DNA of 64,000 bases from Paraniabella hibiscisoli (GTDB taxonomy: Bacteria; Bacteroidota; Bacteroidia; Chitinophagales; Chitinophagaceae): assembly GCF_022512515.1 (NCBI RefSeq), contig NZ_JAKWBK010000001.1, positions 3,844,001 through 3,908,000 of the forward strand. Direction: 5' to 3'. The translations under genes were made by a program, and so were the position numbers. The notes under the pieces are model-generated. The model made no database searches and was not told the DNA's origin. It was given only the letters and a program-made list of their open reading frames with translations. This document shows positions 42,599 through 52,905 of this stretch, piece by piece. Position 1 is the first letter of the stretch. Each line of letters starts with the position of its first letter.

Positions 42599-44491
42599 AT
42601 GAGAAATAAAAGACCTATCCATCATATTTTCGGATTAGCGTTGTTGCTGATCCTGGTTTCGGGGTGTAAAAATACCTCGATGTGGTGCCGGATAATATAG
42701 CCACCCTCGATAATGCATTTACTGTAAGAACGCAGGCGCAAAAGTTCCTGGCAACCTGCTATTCTTATATGCCGCGTAACGGCGATTTCGGGTCTGATCC
42801 GGCTATGCAGGGAGGCGATGAGATATGGCGTATTATTACCAACGGAGGAAATATGTTCAACATAGCCAGGGATTAATGAACGCTACCAATCCTTATGGAG
42901 ATAACTGGCAGGCGATGTACCGGGCTTTAAGAGATTGCAATATTTTTTAGAGAATATCGATAAAGTGCCCGATATGGAAGCGCCCGAAAAAGCACGCTGG
43001 GCCAGTGAAGTGAAATTTTTAAAAGCTTACTATCATTTTGTACTGGTAAGAATGTATGGGCCGATACCACTGGTAAAACAAAACCTACCCATTTCGGCTA
43101 CACCGGAAGAAGTGAAAGTGATGAGGGATCCGGTAGATTCCTGTTTCAACTATATTACCCAATTGATTGATGAGTCAGTAGAATACCTGCCTGTCGCTAT
43201 CAACGACCCCATGAATGAGCTCGGAAGAGTGACGCTTCCCATTGCACTCTCTATTAAAGCGAAAGTACTCGTTACTGCCGCCAGCCCTTTATTTAATGGC
43301 AACCAGGACCAGGTAGACCTGAAAAATCCGAACGGAGCAGCCTTATTCAATACGACTTACCAGGCTTCCAAATGGGAGCGGGCGCTGCAAGCTTGCAAAG
43401 AAGCGGTAGATGTATGTGAGAGCGCTGGTTACAAACTTTACATGTTTGCGCCAACGGTTGGTGTCAATAATCTGTCAGATACCATTTCAACACAAATGAG
43501 TATCAGGAATTCGCTGTGTGAAAAATGGAACAGTGAGATTCTTTGGGCCAATACACAAACCAATTCCAGCAGTGTACAGGTTTTGGCCACTACATTTGTT
43601 GATCCTTTATTTTTAGATAACTGGCCATTGAGAGGGGAGCTCTCACCACCTATGAAAATTGCAGAACAGTTTTATAGTGCCAATGGTGTGCCCATTGAAG
43701 AAGATAAATTCTGGGACTATAGTTCGAGATATGCTTTAAGAGAAGCTACAGAACAGGATCAGCTTTATGTAAGACGAAACTACTTAACGGCCCGTCTTCA
43801 TTTTGACAGGGAGCCGCGCTTCTACGCCGACCTGGGTTTTGATGGCGGAGTTTGGTATGGGCAAGGGAAATACGATGACGCCAAACCCGATGAATTGTTT
43901 TACCTCGAGGCTATGGGGAGCCAGCGTAATGGCAGTAACCTGGCAGACAGAGGGACCATTACCGGCTATTTTATCAAAAAATATGTACACTTTCAAAATG
44001 TGATTGGTGCAGGTACTGCTTATTCAGTTACTAATTATCCCTGGCCCATTATGCGGTTGGCCGATGTATACCTCCTGTATGCAGAAGCCTTAAATGAGGT
44101 AAATGGTCCGGGCGAAACCGCTTTTCGTTATATAGACCTGGTAAGGGAAAGAGCCGGACTGAACGGGGTTGTGACTTCCTGGGCAACCTATTCTAACCAG
44201 CCGGGTAAACCGCAATCAAAAGAAGGGTTAAGAAGCATTATTAAACAGGAACGATTGATTGAACTGGCTTTTGAGGGACAAAGGTTCTGGGATCTGAGGC
44301 GGTGGAAAGATGCTGCGTCTCTTCTTAATCAACCCATTGTTGGATGGGACCTGAAGCAGAAAGTCCCCTCTGCCTATTATCGTCCTAAAGTGATCTTTGA
44401 TCAGCGCTTTGGTACCAGGGATTATTTCTGGCCCATAAAAGATGAATATATATTAGTGAACAGGAATCTGGTGCAGAACACCGGTTGGTAA
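42599..44491 (+). CDS. SusD/RagB-type glycan-binding lipoprotein (PUL 3)
   Basis: About 631 residues, large for the family. Three runs need one base each: A5 at 42668-42672 (after the lipobox, giving VSGCKKYLDVVPDNIATLDN), G3 at 42869-42871 and T6 at 42943-42948. SusD blocks: GDNWQAMYRALRDCNIFLEN, WASEVKFLKAYYHFVLVRMY, WPIMRLADVYLLYAEALNEV and KQERLIELAFEGQRFWDLRR. The RBS AAAGG lies 7-11 bases before the ATG. It caps the preceding SusC at the cell surface. Confidence 0.93.
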
Positions 44492-44521
44492 ACAAATCTG
44501 TGAATCGTATAACTAGGTAAT

Positions 44522-45714
44522 ATGAAAAGTAGAAATGATATATTAATAACCTTATTGACAATGGCTGTTGTGCTGATAGCTTCCTGTGCTAAAACAGAGC
44601 GATTGGACCACCTGGACATGTCCAAGCCGGCGCCTGCCCAGGTATTTGATGTAGTAGTGCAGCCTACGCCGGGTGGTGGCATTATAAAATATAAACTACC
44701 GGATGATGTGAATCTTTCTTATGTAAAAGCTGTATATGAATTGAGGCCAGGTGTTGTTCAGGAAGCGAAAGCTTCCAGGTATTATGATACCATTCGGGTA
44801 GAAGGTTTCGGACACATGCTGGACCATAGTATAAAGCTGATCAGCGTGGGACGCAATGAAAAAGAATCAGACCCGTTAGAAATAAGCGTAAGGCCACTTA
44901 CACCTCCGGTATTGTCTGTTTTTGCTACGATTGATCTTTCAGCAACTTTTGGGGGTGTAAAAGTAGCTTTTGAAAATCCCAGCAGGGAAAACCTGGCTAT
45001 TGTGGTAATGTCTGATTCAACAGGCAAAGACACCTGGGCCCCCGTTACCACGTTCTTCACCAGTAGTCCTAAAGCTGCTTTTTCGGCAAGGGGCATGGCC
45101 AATAAGGAAAGAAGGATTGGTCTTTTTATAAGGGACAGATGGGGCAACCGTTCAGATACATTGGTTAAAAACATAACGCCTTTACCGGAAACATTTATAT
45201 CAAAAGCCAATTTCAAGCTGGTGAAGCTTCCAACAGATACCTGGCAAAATACTTTTAACTATAACATAGAAAAAATATGGGATGGCGTCACCAATAACTC
45301 GGAAAACGTATGGATCGTTTCAGCTACTTATGCCGTACCTCAATGGTTTACGCTGGATATGGGCCTCACAGCTACATTCAGCCGGATGAAGGTTTACCAG
45401 CGCAGGGCTTATCCCTATATCGCACCCATGATCAAATCATTTGAAATTTATGGAAGTAACAATCCCGATCCCGATGGCGGATGGAATAACTGGCGACTGA
45501 TGGGTTCTTTCACTTCTGTAAAACCCTCAGGCCTGCCCTTTGGATCTACCACTGCCGAAGACGTGGAGTATGCGGTAGTTAATGGAGAAGATTTCGACTT
45601 TGAACCGGTAAATACCTTCCTGCAAGATATATACGTTTTAAAACATTAGAAACCTGGGCACCCGGCGGCGGGGTACAAACTTCCGAAATTTCATTCTGGG
45701 GTGAAGTAAATTAA
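44522..45714 (+). CDS. PUL surface lipoprotein with DUF4959, DUF5126 and DUF5000-like domains
   Basis: About 398 residues with lipoprotein signal ending LIASCAK. Fn3-like DUF4959 at about 30-120 (VVVQPTPGGGIIKYKLPDDV, YVKAVYELRPG), a middle beta domain (VKVAFENPSRENLAIVVMSD, RDRWGNRSDTLVKNITPLPE) and a C-terminal F5/8-type discoidin-like domain (PQWFTLDMGLTATFSRMKVY, IKSFEIYGSNNPDPDGGWNN). One C added at 45619-45620 restores PARYIRFKTLETWAPGGGVQ and TSEISFWGEVN, the proper galactose-binding-fold end at 45714. Such proteins follow SusCD and bind glycan on the cell surface. The ligand is unknown. Confidence 0.82.
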
Positions 45715-45724
45715 ACTGTTTAAC

Positions 45725-46972
45725 ATGAATAGGAAAATATTATTAACGGCATTAGCGGGCTTGCTCTTCTTTATAATTGGTTGTACAAAAATGGATAGCA
45801 CCTATGAGCAGTATTTAGAAAAAGGCGGTATCATTTATCCCGGCCGGCCGGCGAAAGTGATATTAAATGGCGGTGACAATCGCATAAGGATCAGTTGGCC
45901 CAAAGGTCCAGACCCCAGTATTGTGAAGGCAAAGATAAGCTGGAACGTAGGCGCCGATTCGATAGTCGTTCCGGTAAGCGCAGGTATGGATACCATCAGC
46001 TGTATGATCAATAATCTGCCTGAGAACAGCTATTCCTTTACCATCATAACCTACGATAAGGATGGCCATAATTCTGTACCACTGGAAGTATTCGGTACTA
46101 CTTATGGTGCAAAATACCGGTCGAGGTTATTAGACAGACCTGTATTGGCGGCCCAGCAAAAAAGCAGCAGAGAGGTGTTTTTAGCCTGGGGTATTGCAGA
46201 CGATAATCTTGGTGCATTGGGCACCGAGATAAAATATGTAAACCTCAAAGGCGATACGGTATATCGATTTGAAAGAAAGAATATAGATACCACTTTCTTC
46301 CAGGATTATAGATCGGGAACGAACTATTTTTACAGAACGCTTTTCCTCCCCGACTCTAATGCGATCGACACTTTCCGTACCATATTTACCAAAAAAGAAG
46401 TAGTACCTTACGTACCGCCTGCTAAAATAGATCTCACCGCCAGGTACTTTAAAAACTATTCAGTGCCTTTTGTGGCCGAATTGTATGACGGGGCCCGCTT
46501 CGGAACTTTAAAAGACTGGACGATCAATAGCGCTGTATTAAACCAGGGAGCAACGGGCAACAAGATCTATGGAGGTTACGATAATATTAACAGCGGACGT
46601 GCATTTGGCGTACAGAAATGGGGTGATACAGACCCGGCAATCAATAATGGTAAAATTTACCAGACATTTACCTTACCTGCAGGTGAATATGAAGTGACTT
46701 GGACTACCGATGGCGCTACTTCAGCTGTGAACCGCGGGACACAGGAACGGTATGTAGTGGCAGCCCTGGGTAACACTTTGCCTAATGTAACCGCTCTTTC
46801 CTCGGCACTTTCAAGCGCGAGCTTTGTTACCGGTGTAGACAGATTCAATGTAAAAATTACGTTTACATTACCGCAAAGCGCACAGGTGTCTATTGGTATA
46901 CTTATCAACTTTACAAGCGGCCAGCAGGCCTTCAGAGCAGGAGCCATCAAGTTGATGGGACCGGATCTGTAA
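45725..46972 (+). CDS. DUF4998 / DUF5013 surface lipoprotein
   Basis: Intact 415-residue lipoprotein (signal ending FFIIGCTK). The N-terminal half is DUF4998, two Fn3-like units (IIYPGRPAKVILNGGDNRIR, ISWPKGPDPSIVKAKISWNV; DRPVLAAQQKSSREVFLAWG). The C-terminal half resembles DUF5013 (FAELYDGARFGTL-type start, YDNINSGRAFGVQKWG, IYQTFTLPAGEYEVTWTTDG), a jelly roll like carbohydrate-binding modules. It starts 10 bases after the previous lipoprotein and together they form the usual SusE/F-like surface set of this PUL. The N-terminal DUF4998 is related to that of the gene at 54703. Confidence 0.83.
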   Translation: MNRKILLTALAGLLFFIIGCTKMDSTYEQYLEKGGIIYPGRPAKVILNGGDNRIRISWPKGPDPSIVKAKISWNVGADSIVVPVSAGMDTISCMINNLPENSYSFTIITYDKDGHNSVPLEVFGTTYGAKYRSRLLDRPVLAAQQKSSREVFLAWGIADDNLGALGTEIKYVNLKGDTVYRFERKNIDTTFFQDYRSGTNYFYRTLFLPDSNAIDTFRTIFTKKEVVPYVPPAKIDLTARYFKNYSVPFVAELYDGARFGTLKDWTINSAVLNQGATGNKIYGGYDNINSGRAFGVQKWGDTDPAINNGKIYQTFTLPAGEYEVTWTTDGATSAVNRGTQERYVVAALGNTLPNVTALSSALSSASFVTGVDRFNVKITFTLPQSAQVSIGILINFTSGQQAFRAGAIKLMGPDL

Positions 46973-47021
46973 ACACGGCAAATAAAAAAACAAACAGAGG
47001 TTTATTAAGACGAGAATTAAA

Positions 47022-49034
47022 ATGATACGCATAATGAAAAAGCTGTGTTGGATGTTGTCGGGAATATTGCTCATGATTACGGTTGCTAAGGGACAACGAC
47101 AGATCCCTATAGCATCTCCCGATGGGAAATTGAAGCTACTGCTTTCAATAGGGAAACAAATATCGTATTCCATGCAACATGCAGGCGATGTGCTGGTTGA
47201 TAATGCCCGGCTTTCGATGACTCTTGCCGGTGGGGAAGTATGGGGAGTAAACCCGGTGGTAAAGAAGATCAGCAGATCTGAAAAAAACGAAACGATTCCT
47301 TATCATTTCGGTACCTCGGCTACCTTGCAGAACCAGTATAAGGAGGTATCAATTGAGTTTAAAGGCGATTGGGGTTTGGTTTTCAGATTGTACAATGAGG
47401 GGGCTGCTTACCGTTTTGTGAACAGGCGGGAAGCTGGTTTCAATATCATGGGTGAAGAAGTGGGACTGAACTTTCCTGAAGATTTTCAAACGTTCACTAA
47501 TTACACGTCAGGATCGAAAGATAAGCCTGCTCCTAAAGAAAAGCAGCTGGAAACCGCCTTTGAAAATTTTTATGATGTAGTACCTCTCTCAAAAATAGAT
47601 AGCCGCAGGTTGATCGTTCTTCCCCTGGTGATAGACGCGGGTAAAGATAAAAAGGTGATCATCACAGAGTCTGATCTCGAATCTTATCCGGGGTTGTATT
47701 TGAATCGTGTTGAAGGCGCTAATAAACTCAGTTCCTATTTTGCCGCCTATCCCGATGCCAAGCACCAGGGCGGCGGAAGAAATATACAGATGCTGGTAGA
47801 TAAACGGTTTGATTATATAGCAAAAGTGACAGGTAAGCGGAATTTCCCCTGGAGAGTTTTCGTTGTTACCACAAGAGACCAGGATATGCTTGGTTCTGAA
47901 TTGGTATATAAGCTTGCTGAGCCGTCCAGGATCAAAGATGTTTCCTGGATCGAACCGGGCCTGGCCATGTGGGATTGGTGGCACGACAGGAATATGACAC
48001 ATGTTAGCTTTAAGACAGGCGTTAATACCGAAACCTATAAATACTATATCGACTTTGCTGCTGCTAATAATATGAAGTATGTGGTAGTGGATGAAGGATG
48101 GTCTGACCGGAAGAAAGTAGACCTTTTTGCAGTGGTGCCGGAGATGAACATCAAAGAGATTGTGGATTATGGAAAAAGAAAAAACATCGGCATTTTATTA
48201 TGGGCAGGTTACTGGCCTTTGGATAGAGATATGGAAAGAGCGTTTAAGCATTATGCTGAAATAGGGGTTAAAGGGTTTAAAGTAGACTATCTGAACCGCG
48301 ATGATCAGGAAATGGTAGATTTCGTGTATCGTTCTTCAGCTACAGCTGCCAAGTATCAGATGATCCTCGATTTTCACGGTATTTATAAGCCAACCGGCAT
48401 TCAGCGTACGTTCCCTAATGTTTTAAATTTCGAAGGGGTTATGGGTTTGGAAACTTCAAAATTTTCTGCGACAACAGATATGGTAGATAATGATGTTACG
48501 ATACCTTTTATCCGCATGTTGGCGGGGCCTATGGACTATACACCCGGTGCTATGCGCAATGCGGCCAAAGGCAATTTCAGGGTAATCGGTAATCAGCCTA
48601 TGAGTCATGGTACCCGTTGCAGGCAGCTGGCCATATACGTAGTGTATAAGGCCCCGCTGCAAATGATCAGCGATAACCCTTCCGAATATATCAAAGAACC
48701 CGAGAGCTTTGATTTTATTAAAACAGTACCTGTAAGCTGGGACGAAACCATAACCATCAATGGTAAATTAAGAGAACACCTGGCTCTCGCAAGGAGAAGC
48801 GGCCCGGATTGGTGGGTAGCAGGTATGACTAACTGGAACGAACGGACGATGGAGATGGATCTGGATTTTCTACCGGCAGGTAATTATGAAATGCTGCTAT
48901 TCACCGATGGAATAAACGCAGACAGAAATGGTGGCGATTATAACCGCGAGATCAGGAATATAAAATCCGGAGAAAAGCTAAAAGTAAAACTGATGCCTGG
49001 CGGAGGATTTGCCATGAAGCTCCGGAAAATTTAA
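47022..49034 (+). CDS. GH97 glycoside hydrolase, probable retaining alpha-galactosidase branch
   Basis: Intact, 670 residues (666 if started at the ATG at 47034, which gives the cleaner signal peptide MKKLCWMLSGILLMITVAKG). The GH97 N-terminal beta-sandwich (IASPDGKLKLLLSIGKQISY) is followed by a TIM barrel (GLAMWDWWHDRNMTHVSFKT, KYVVVDEGWSD, NIGILLWAGYW) and a C-terminal sheet. The Asp in GFKVDYLNRDDQ (residue 422, or 418 from the second start) is placed like the nucleophile Asp of the retaining B. thetaiotaomicron GH97 alpha-galactosidase. NFEGVMGLE and AGPMDYTPGAM also fit that branch. It cleaves alpha-linked galactose (inferred) in the periplasm, feeding the oxidative genes downstream. 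Confidence 0.88.
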   Translation: MIRIMKKLCWMLSGILLMITVAKGQRQIPIASPDGKLKLLLSIGKQISYSMQHAGDVLVDNARLSMTLAGGEVWGVNPVVKKISRSEKNETIPYHFGTSATLQNQYKEVSIEFKGDWGLVFRLYNEGAAYRFVNRREAGFNIMGEEVGLNFPEDFQTFTNYTSGSKDKPAPKEKQLETAFENFYDVVPLSKIDSRRLIVLPLVIDAGKDKKVIITESDLESYPGLYLNRVEGANKLSSYFAAYPDAKHQGGGRNIQMLVDKRFDYIAKVTGKRNFPWRVFVVTTRDQDMLGSELVYKLAEPSRIKDVSWIEPGLAMWDWWHDRNMTHVSFKTGVNTETYKYYIDFAAANNMKYVVVDEGWSDRKKVDLFAVVPEMNIKEIVDYGKRKNIGILLWAGYWPLDRDMERAFKHYAEIGVKGFKVDYLNRDDQEMVDFVYRSSATAAKYQMILDFHGIYKPTGIQRTFPNVLNFEGVMGLETSKFSATTDMVDNDVTIPFIRMLAGPMDYTPGAMRNAAKGNFRVIGNQPMSHGTRCRQLAIYVVYKAPLQMISDNPSEYIKEPESFDFIKTVPVSWDETITINGKLREHLALARRSGPDWWVAGMTNWNERTMEMDLDFLPAGNYEMLLFTDGINADRNGGDYNREIRNIKSGEKLKVKLMPGGGFAMKLRKI

Positions 49035-49056
49035 AAAGACTAACGAATTAGTAAAG

Positions 49057-49945
49057 ATGACGATTCAAAAATTGTTAGAACTGAATTGCCAGTTGGGTGA
49101 ATCACCAGTTTGGGACGCTGAGCGATTAGCCATTTGTTGGGTGGATATATCGGGGCAGGCCATACATGAATTTAATACGGTATCAGGGGAGCGGCAGACG
49201 CTTTTGCTGGAGCAACCGGTGGGTTGTATAGCCCTTTGCGATAGTGGTGATTTTTTGGCAGCCTTGAAAGATGAGGTCGTAAGGATAGATCGTTTAACTG
49301 GAAGCGTACAATCTATAGTAGCCGGTCCGGAACGTCGCCTTTTAACCAATCGCTCTAACGATGGTAAATGTGATGCCAGGGGAGATTCTGGTTTGGAACC
49401 AAATCATTGACCGATGAAACCGGCGCAGGCAATCTGTATTGCGTAGCAGAGGGGATTTGCTCTTTACAAATTCCCGGAGTCACGATCTCTAATGGTATTG
49501 CCTGGAGTTTAGATAACCAAACCATGTACTATATCGATACGCCTACCTTGAAAGTGGTTGCTTATGATTATGACCTGGATACGGGTAGCATCAGCAATAA
49601 AAGAACGGTAATTGAAATAGCTGAAGATGAAGGTTTTCCTGATGGGATGACGATCGATACCGAAGGGATGTTATGGATCGCGCACTGGGGTGGCTTTCAG
49701 GTAGCGCGCTGGAACCCGTTGACCGGAGCCAAATTATCGGCTATTCGGCTTCCGGTGGCTAATGTTACTTCCTGTGTCTTTGGGGAGCAACTTATGAAGA
49801 CCTCTATATAACAACAGCCCGGACGGATAAGAGGTTGGACGAAGATTCAGTTGGTAATGATGAGGGCTGTCTGTTTGTAGCAATGCACTGTGGTTTTAAA
49901 GGATTGCCTGCAAACCGGTTTAATGTAAAAAACACTGAAAATTAA
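49057..49945 (+). CDS. SMP-30/gluconolactonase/LRE-family lactonase
   Basis: About 296 residues, cytoplasmic (no signal). Two G4 runs (49379-49382 and 49782-49785) each need one G. Reconstructed motifs: ELNCQLGESPVWD with the first metal-ligand Glu, then NDGKCDARGRFWFGTKSLTD, ISNGIAWSLDNQTMYYIDT, FPDGMTIDTEGMLWIAHWGG and VTSCVFGGATYEDLYITTAR. The Asn of SNG and the Asp of PDG are the other usual ligands. The family opens aldonolactones made by sugar dehydrogenases. Two SDR genes follow at once, the first 13 bases downstream, which supports a sugar-lactone role. Confidence 0.88.
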
Positions 49946-49958
49946 TAAAAACGGAATC

Positions 49959-50711
49959 ATGAGAAGATTTGAAAATCAGGTGGCGATAGTAACGGGTGGT
50001 GCAGAAGGTATAGGGAAAGCAGTAGGACTAAGATTAGCCAACGAAGGTTGCAAAATTGCCATTTTAGACCTTAATGAAGATTTGCTGAGTGAAACGGTAA
50101 AAGAGTTTACCAGCCTGAATTATATAGTAAAAGGTATTTCCATCGATATTAGTAAAGAACAGGCGGTAAGGGATGCAGTGGATGAGGTGGAACAATTCTT
50201 TGGAAAAATTGATATAATGGTAAACTGTGCAGGGATCGTAGGACCTAGTAATACCCGGATAACCGCTTATGAGTTGAGTGATTATGACAAAGTATACGAT
50301 GTTAATCTGAAAGGTTCTTTTCTGATGACGAAGTACAGTATTTTAGCCATGGAAAAGAATAACTATGGAAGAATACTTTTGATGTCATCTATCGGAGGTA
50401 AAGAAGGTAATCCTTTTATGTGTGGTTACGCATCTTCCAAATCGGGCGTTATGGGCTTAGTAAAAGGAGTCGGGAAGGAATATGCTAAAACGGGTATCAC
50501 TATTAATGGATTGGCACCGGGAGTGATTAAAACTACTATGAATGCCAATACCGCCGCAGAACAATTAGAGTATATGGTAAGCAAGATACCTATGGGAAGG
50601 CTGGGTACCGTTGAGGAGGTCGCAGCCATGGCCGCCTGGGTGGTATCAAAAGAGTCGAGTTTCAATACAGGCTTTATCTTTGACCTATCAGGTGGACGTG
50701 CCACTTATTGA
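49959..50711 (+). CDS. SDR-family oxidoreductase 1
   Basis: Intact classical short-chain dehydrogenase of 250 residues. NAD(P)-binding TGGAEGIG at 12-19, Asp after the second strand (AILDLNED) favouring NAD, NCAG in IMVNCAGIVGPSN, catalytic Ser in ILLMSSIGG and the pair Tyr-x-x-x-Lys in GYASSKSGVMG. C-terminal FDLSGGRATY is the usual end. In this cassette it would be either the sugar 1-dehydrogenase or the 2-keto-3-deoxy-aldonate dehydrogenase of an L-fucose-type oxidative route. It abuts the next SDR. Confidence 0.9.
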   Translation: MRRFENQVAIVTGGAEGIGKAVGLRLANEGCKIAILDLNEDLLSETVKEFTSLNYIVKGISIDISKEQAVRDAVDEVEQFFGKIDIMVNCAGIVGPSNTRITAYELSDYDKVYDVNLKGSFLMTKYSILAMEKNNYGRILLMSSIGGKEGNPFMCGYASSKSGVMGLVKGVGKEYAKTGITINGLAPGVIKTTMNANTAAEQLEYMVSKIPMGRLGTVEEVAAMAAWVVSKESSFNTGFIFDLSGGRATY

Positions 50712-50729
50712 TCAGGAAACTAAACAGGA

Positions 50730-51481
50730 ATGAGAAAAAAGTAGTCGTATTAGGTGGGAGCTCAGGAATTGGTAAGGCCGCTGCACAACGTTTTGCAAAA
50801 GAAGGATGGGAGGTGCTGGTCGCTGCCCCGGATATTGATAATGTGAAAAATGTAGTAGCGGGTTTAACAGGTGAGAATCACCAGGCTTTACAATTAGATG
50901 TTACAAGGCCAGCAGACCTGGAGCAATTACATACATATATAGAGAAAGACTTTTTCCCCTTGCATGCAATTGTTAATTCGATTGGTATCTCAAAATCAGT
51001 TGAAGTGGTTCAGTCTGATTTTGAAGAGTGGGATAGTCTTTTACAGGTAATGATGTATGGGGTCATTAAAGCAACAAGGATGCTGATCCACTTCCTTGTA
51101 AATGGAGGTCGTATCGTAAACGTTACTTCCATACATTGGAACCGCGTAGCAAAAGGGAGCTCTTCCTATGGAATGGCAAAGGCCGCTATTACGCAGTTTA
51201 CCCGTTCATTGGCAGTAGAGCTGGCTCAAAAAAATATACTGATAAATGCCGTAGCGCCGGGTTTTGTAAACACAGGCATGTCAGTAAAAGAAGACGGCAG
51301 AAATGAGCTGGATTCTGAATGGTTTAAAGATAACTATGTAAAGAATGATCACCTTCCGTTAAAGCGGGCGGCAGAGCCGGAAGAAATAGCTGGCGTAATA
51401 TGGTTTTTATGTGGTCCGGATTCCAGTTATATCACTGGTTCCGTCATAACGGTAGATGGAGGCCTCACTATTACCTTCTAA
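50730..51481 (+). CDS. SDR-family oxidoreductase 2
   Basis: About 250 residues. VVVLGGSSGIGKAAAQRFAK, catalytic Ser in VTSIHWNR, Tyr-x-x-x-Lys in YGMAKAAITQF and ITGSVITVDGGLTITF at the end make it a classical SDR. The start is uncertain: an ATG at 50730 with AGGAAA 8 bases upstream reads MRKKVVVLGG if one A is added to A6 at 50735-50740. The unrepaired alternative is a TTG at 50708 that overlaps the upstream stop. I prefer the ATG, since the same error type is common here. It is the second dehydrogenase of the cassette. Confidence 0.87.
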
Positions 51482-51562
51482 TAGGACCTGGGAAGGGTAA
51501 GCAAAATCAGATTGCAGGTATTATTAAATGGATGATACCCTGAACTAAAGCAAACAAAACAA

Positions 51563-52728
51563 ATGAAAATAACTCGTGTTGAAACGCATGTATGTAATGC
51601 ACGTATGCGCAACTGGATCTTCGTAAAAGTGATAACCGATCAGCCCGGTCTTTGGGGCTGGGGAGAAGCTACCCTGGAATGGCATACCCGTTCGGTGGTA
51701 GGAGCAATTGAAGATGTATCGCAACTTATAGTGGGCGAAGACCCCAGGAGAATTGAACATTTATGGCAGATGATGAACCGGCAGCACTTCTGGCATGGTA
51801 ATAACGTGGTTAGAGGAACGGCCATCAGTGGTATTGATATTGCGCTTTGGGACATCCTGGGTAAAATTCACAATGTTCCCAGTCATGAACTCATGGGTGG
51901 TAAAGTACGGGATTTTATCCGTCTGTATTCGCATCTGGGAGGTGGAAAGATGGAGGATTTTTACCAGACGAAGCCTGATGATGCCAATAGGTTTGCAGAG
52001 CTGGCATTGCAATCCGTAGCTGAAGGATTTTCAGCTTTTAAGTCAATGGCAGTACCTGTTACCGATACTTTGGAAGGGTTGCAACCCATACACTATGCAG
52101 AAGCTTGTGTAGCTGCTATGCGTGATGCCGTAGGAGTTGATGTAGATATTATGGTAGATTGCCATGCACGTCCCAGCCCGCGCATGGGAATGCAATTTGC
52201 AAAAGCACTGGAGCCTTACGGTCTGTATTTTTCGAAGAGCCTTGCTGGCCGGAACACATGACAGATATAGCCCGTATACAGGAATCTGTAACAACGCCTA
52301 TCGCAACTGGTGAAAGACTTACGTCTATACATGCGTTCAGAGATCTGTTGTCATTGCGGGCTGCCAGTGTCCTCCAGCCGGATATTGTTCATTGCGGAGG
52401 GTTGACTGCTGCTCTAAAGATCAGGGCGATGGCCGAAGCTTATGGAGTGTCCATAGCACCTCACAATCCGCAGGGACCTGTCAGTACTGCTGCCTCACTT
52501 GAATTCGGATTCGCTACACCCAATTATATTATTTGCGAAACCGTGCATAATGATGTGCCCTGGCGGGAAGAAATAGTAGAGGAAGGATTCTTTATCAATA
52601 AATCTAACCGTACGGTAACCCCTTCTGCGAAGCCGGGTCTTGGTATTGAGATCAATGAGGCGATCATTAAGAAGCATCCCTTTGAACAGGAGTTGCCGCA
52701 ACGTGTTTTTACAAAGATGGTGCCGTAG
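51563..52728 (+). CDS. Enolase-superfamily sugar-acid dehydratase (galactonate dehydratase-like)
   Basis: About 388 residues after one T in T5 at 52228-52232 ([16 protein letters not shown]). N-terminal capping domain [20 protein letters not shown], then the barrel. The base Lys region is [11 protein letters not shown]. Metal ligands are Asp in [10 protein letters not shown], Glu in FFEEP and Glu in ATGERL. The acid/base His are in VDCHA and [10 protein letters not shown]. The arrangement D-x-H on strand three and H on strand seven is that of the D-galactonate dehydratase group of the mandelate-racemase subgroup. It removes water from an aldonate to give a 2-keto-3-deoxy acid; which aldonate is open (galactonate, rhamnonate or fuconate). 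Confidence 0.88.
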
Positions 52729-52905
52729 GGGATTGGTAAGGATGTTGCTTGACAATAATGAACGCCCGCTTGATTTTGGCTGCTAAACGGTAGATAGTGG
52801 TCGGATAGGTAGTTTGACCTGGAAGCTTGCGAGTAACACTTCAAAAGAATGGATGGCTCAGTAAAATGAGTTGACCTGTTCATATTTAGCTTCCCCATAT
52901 TCAAA

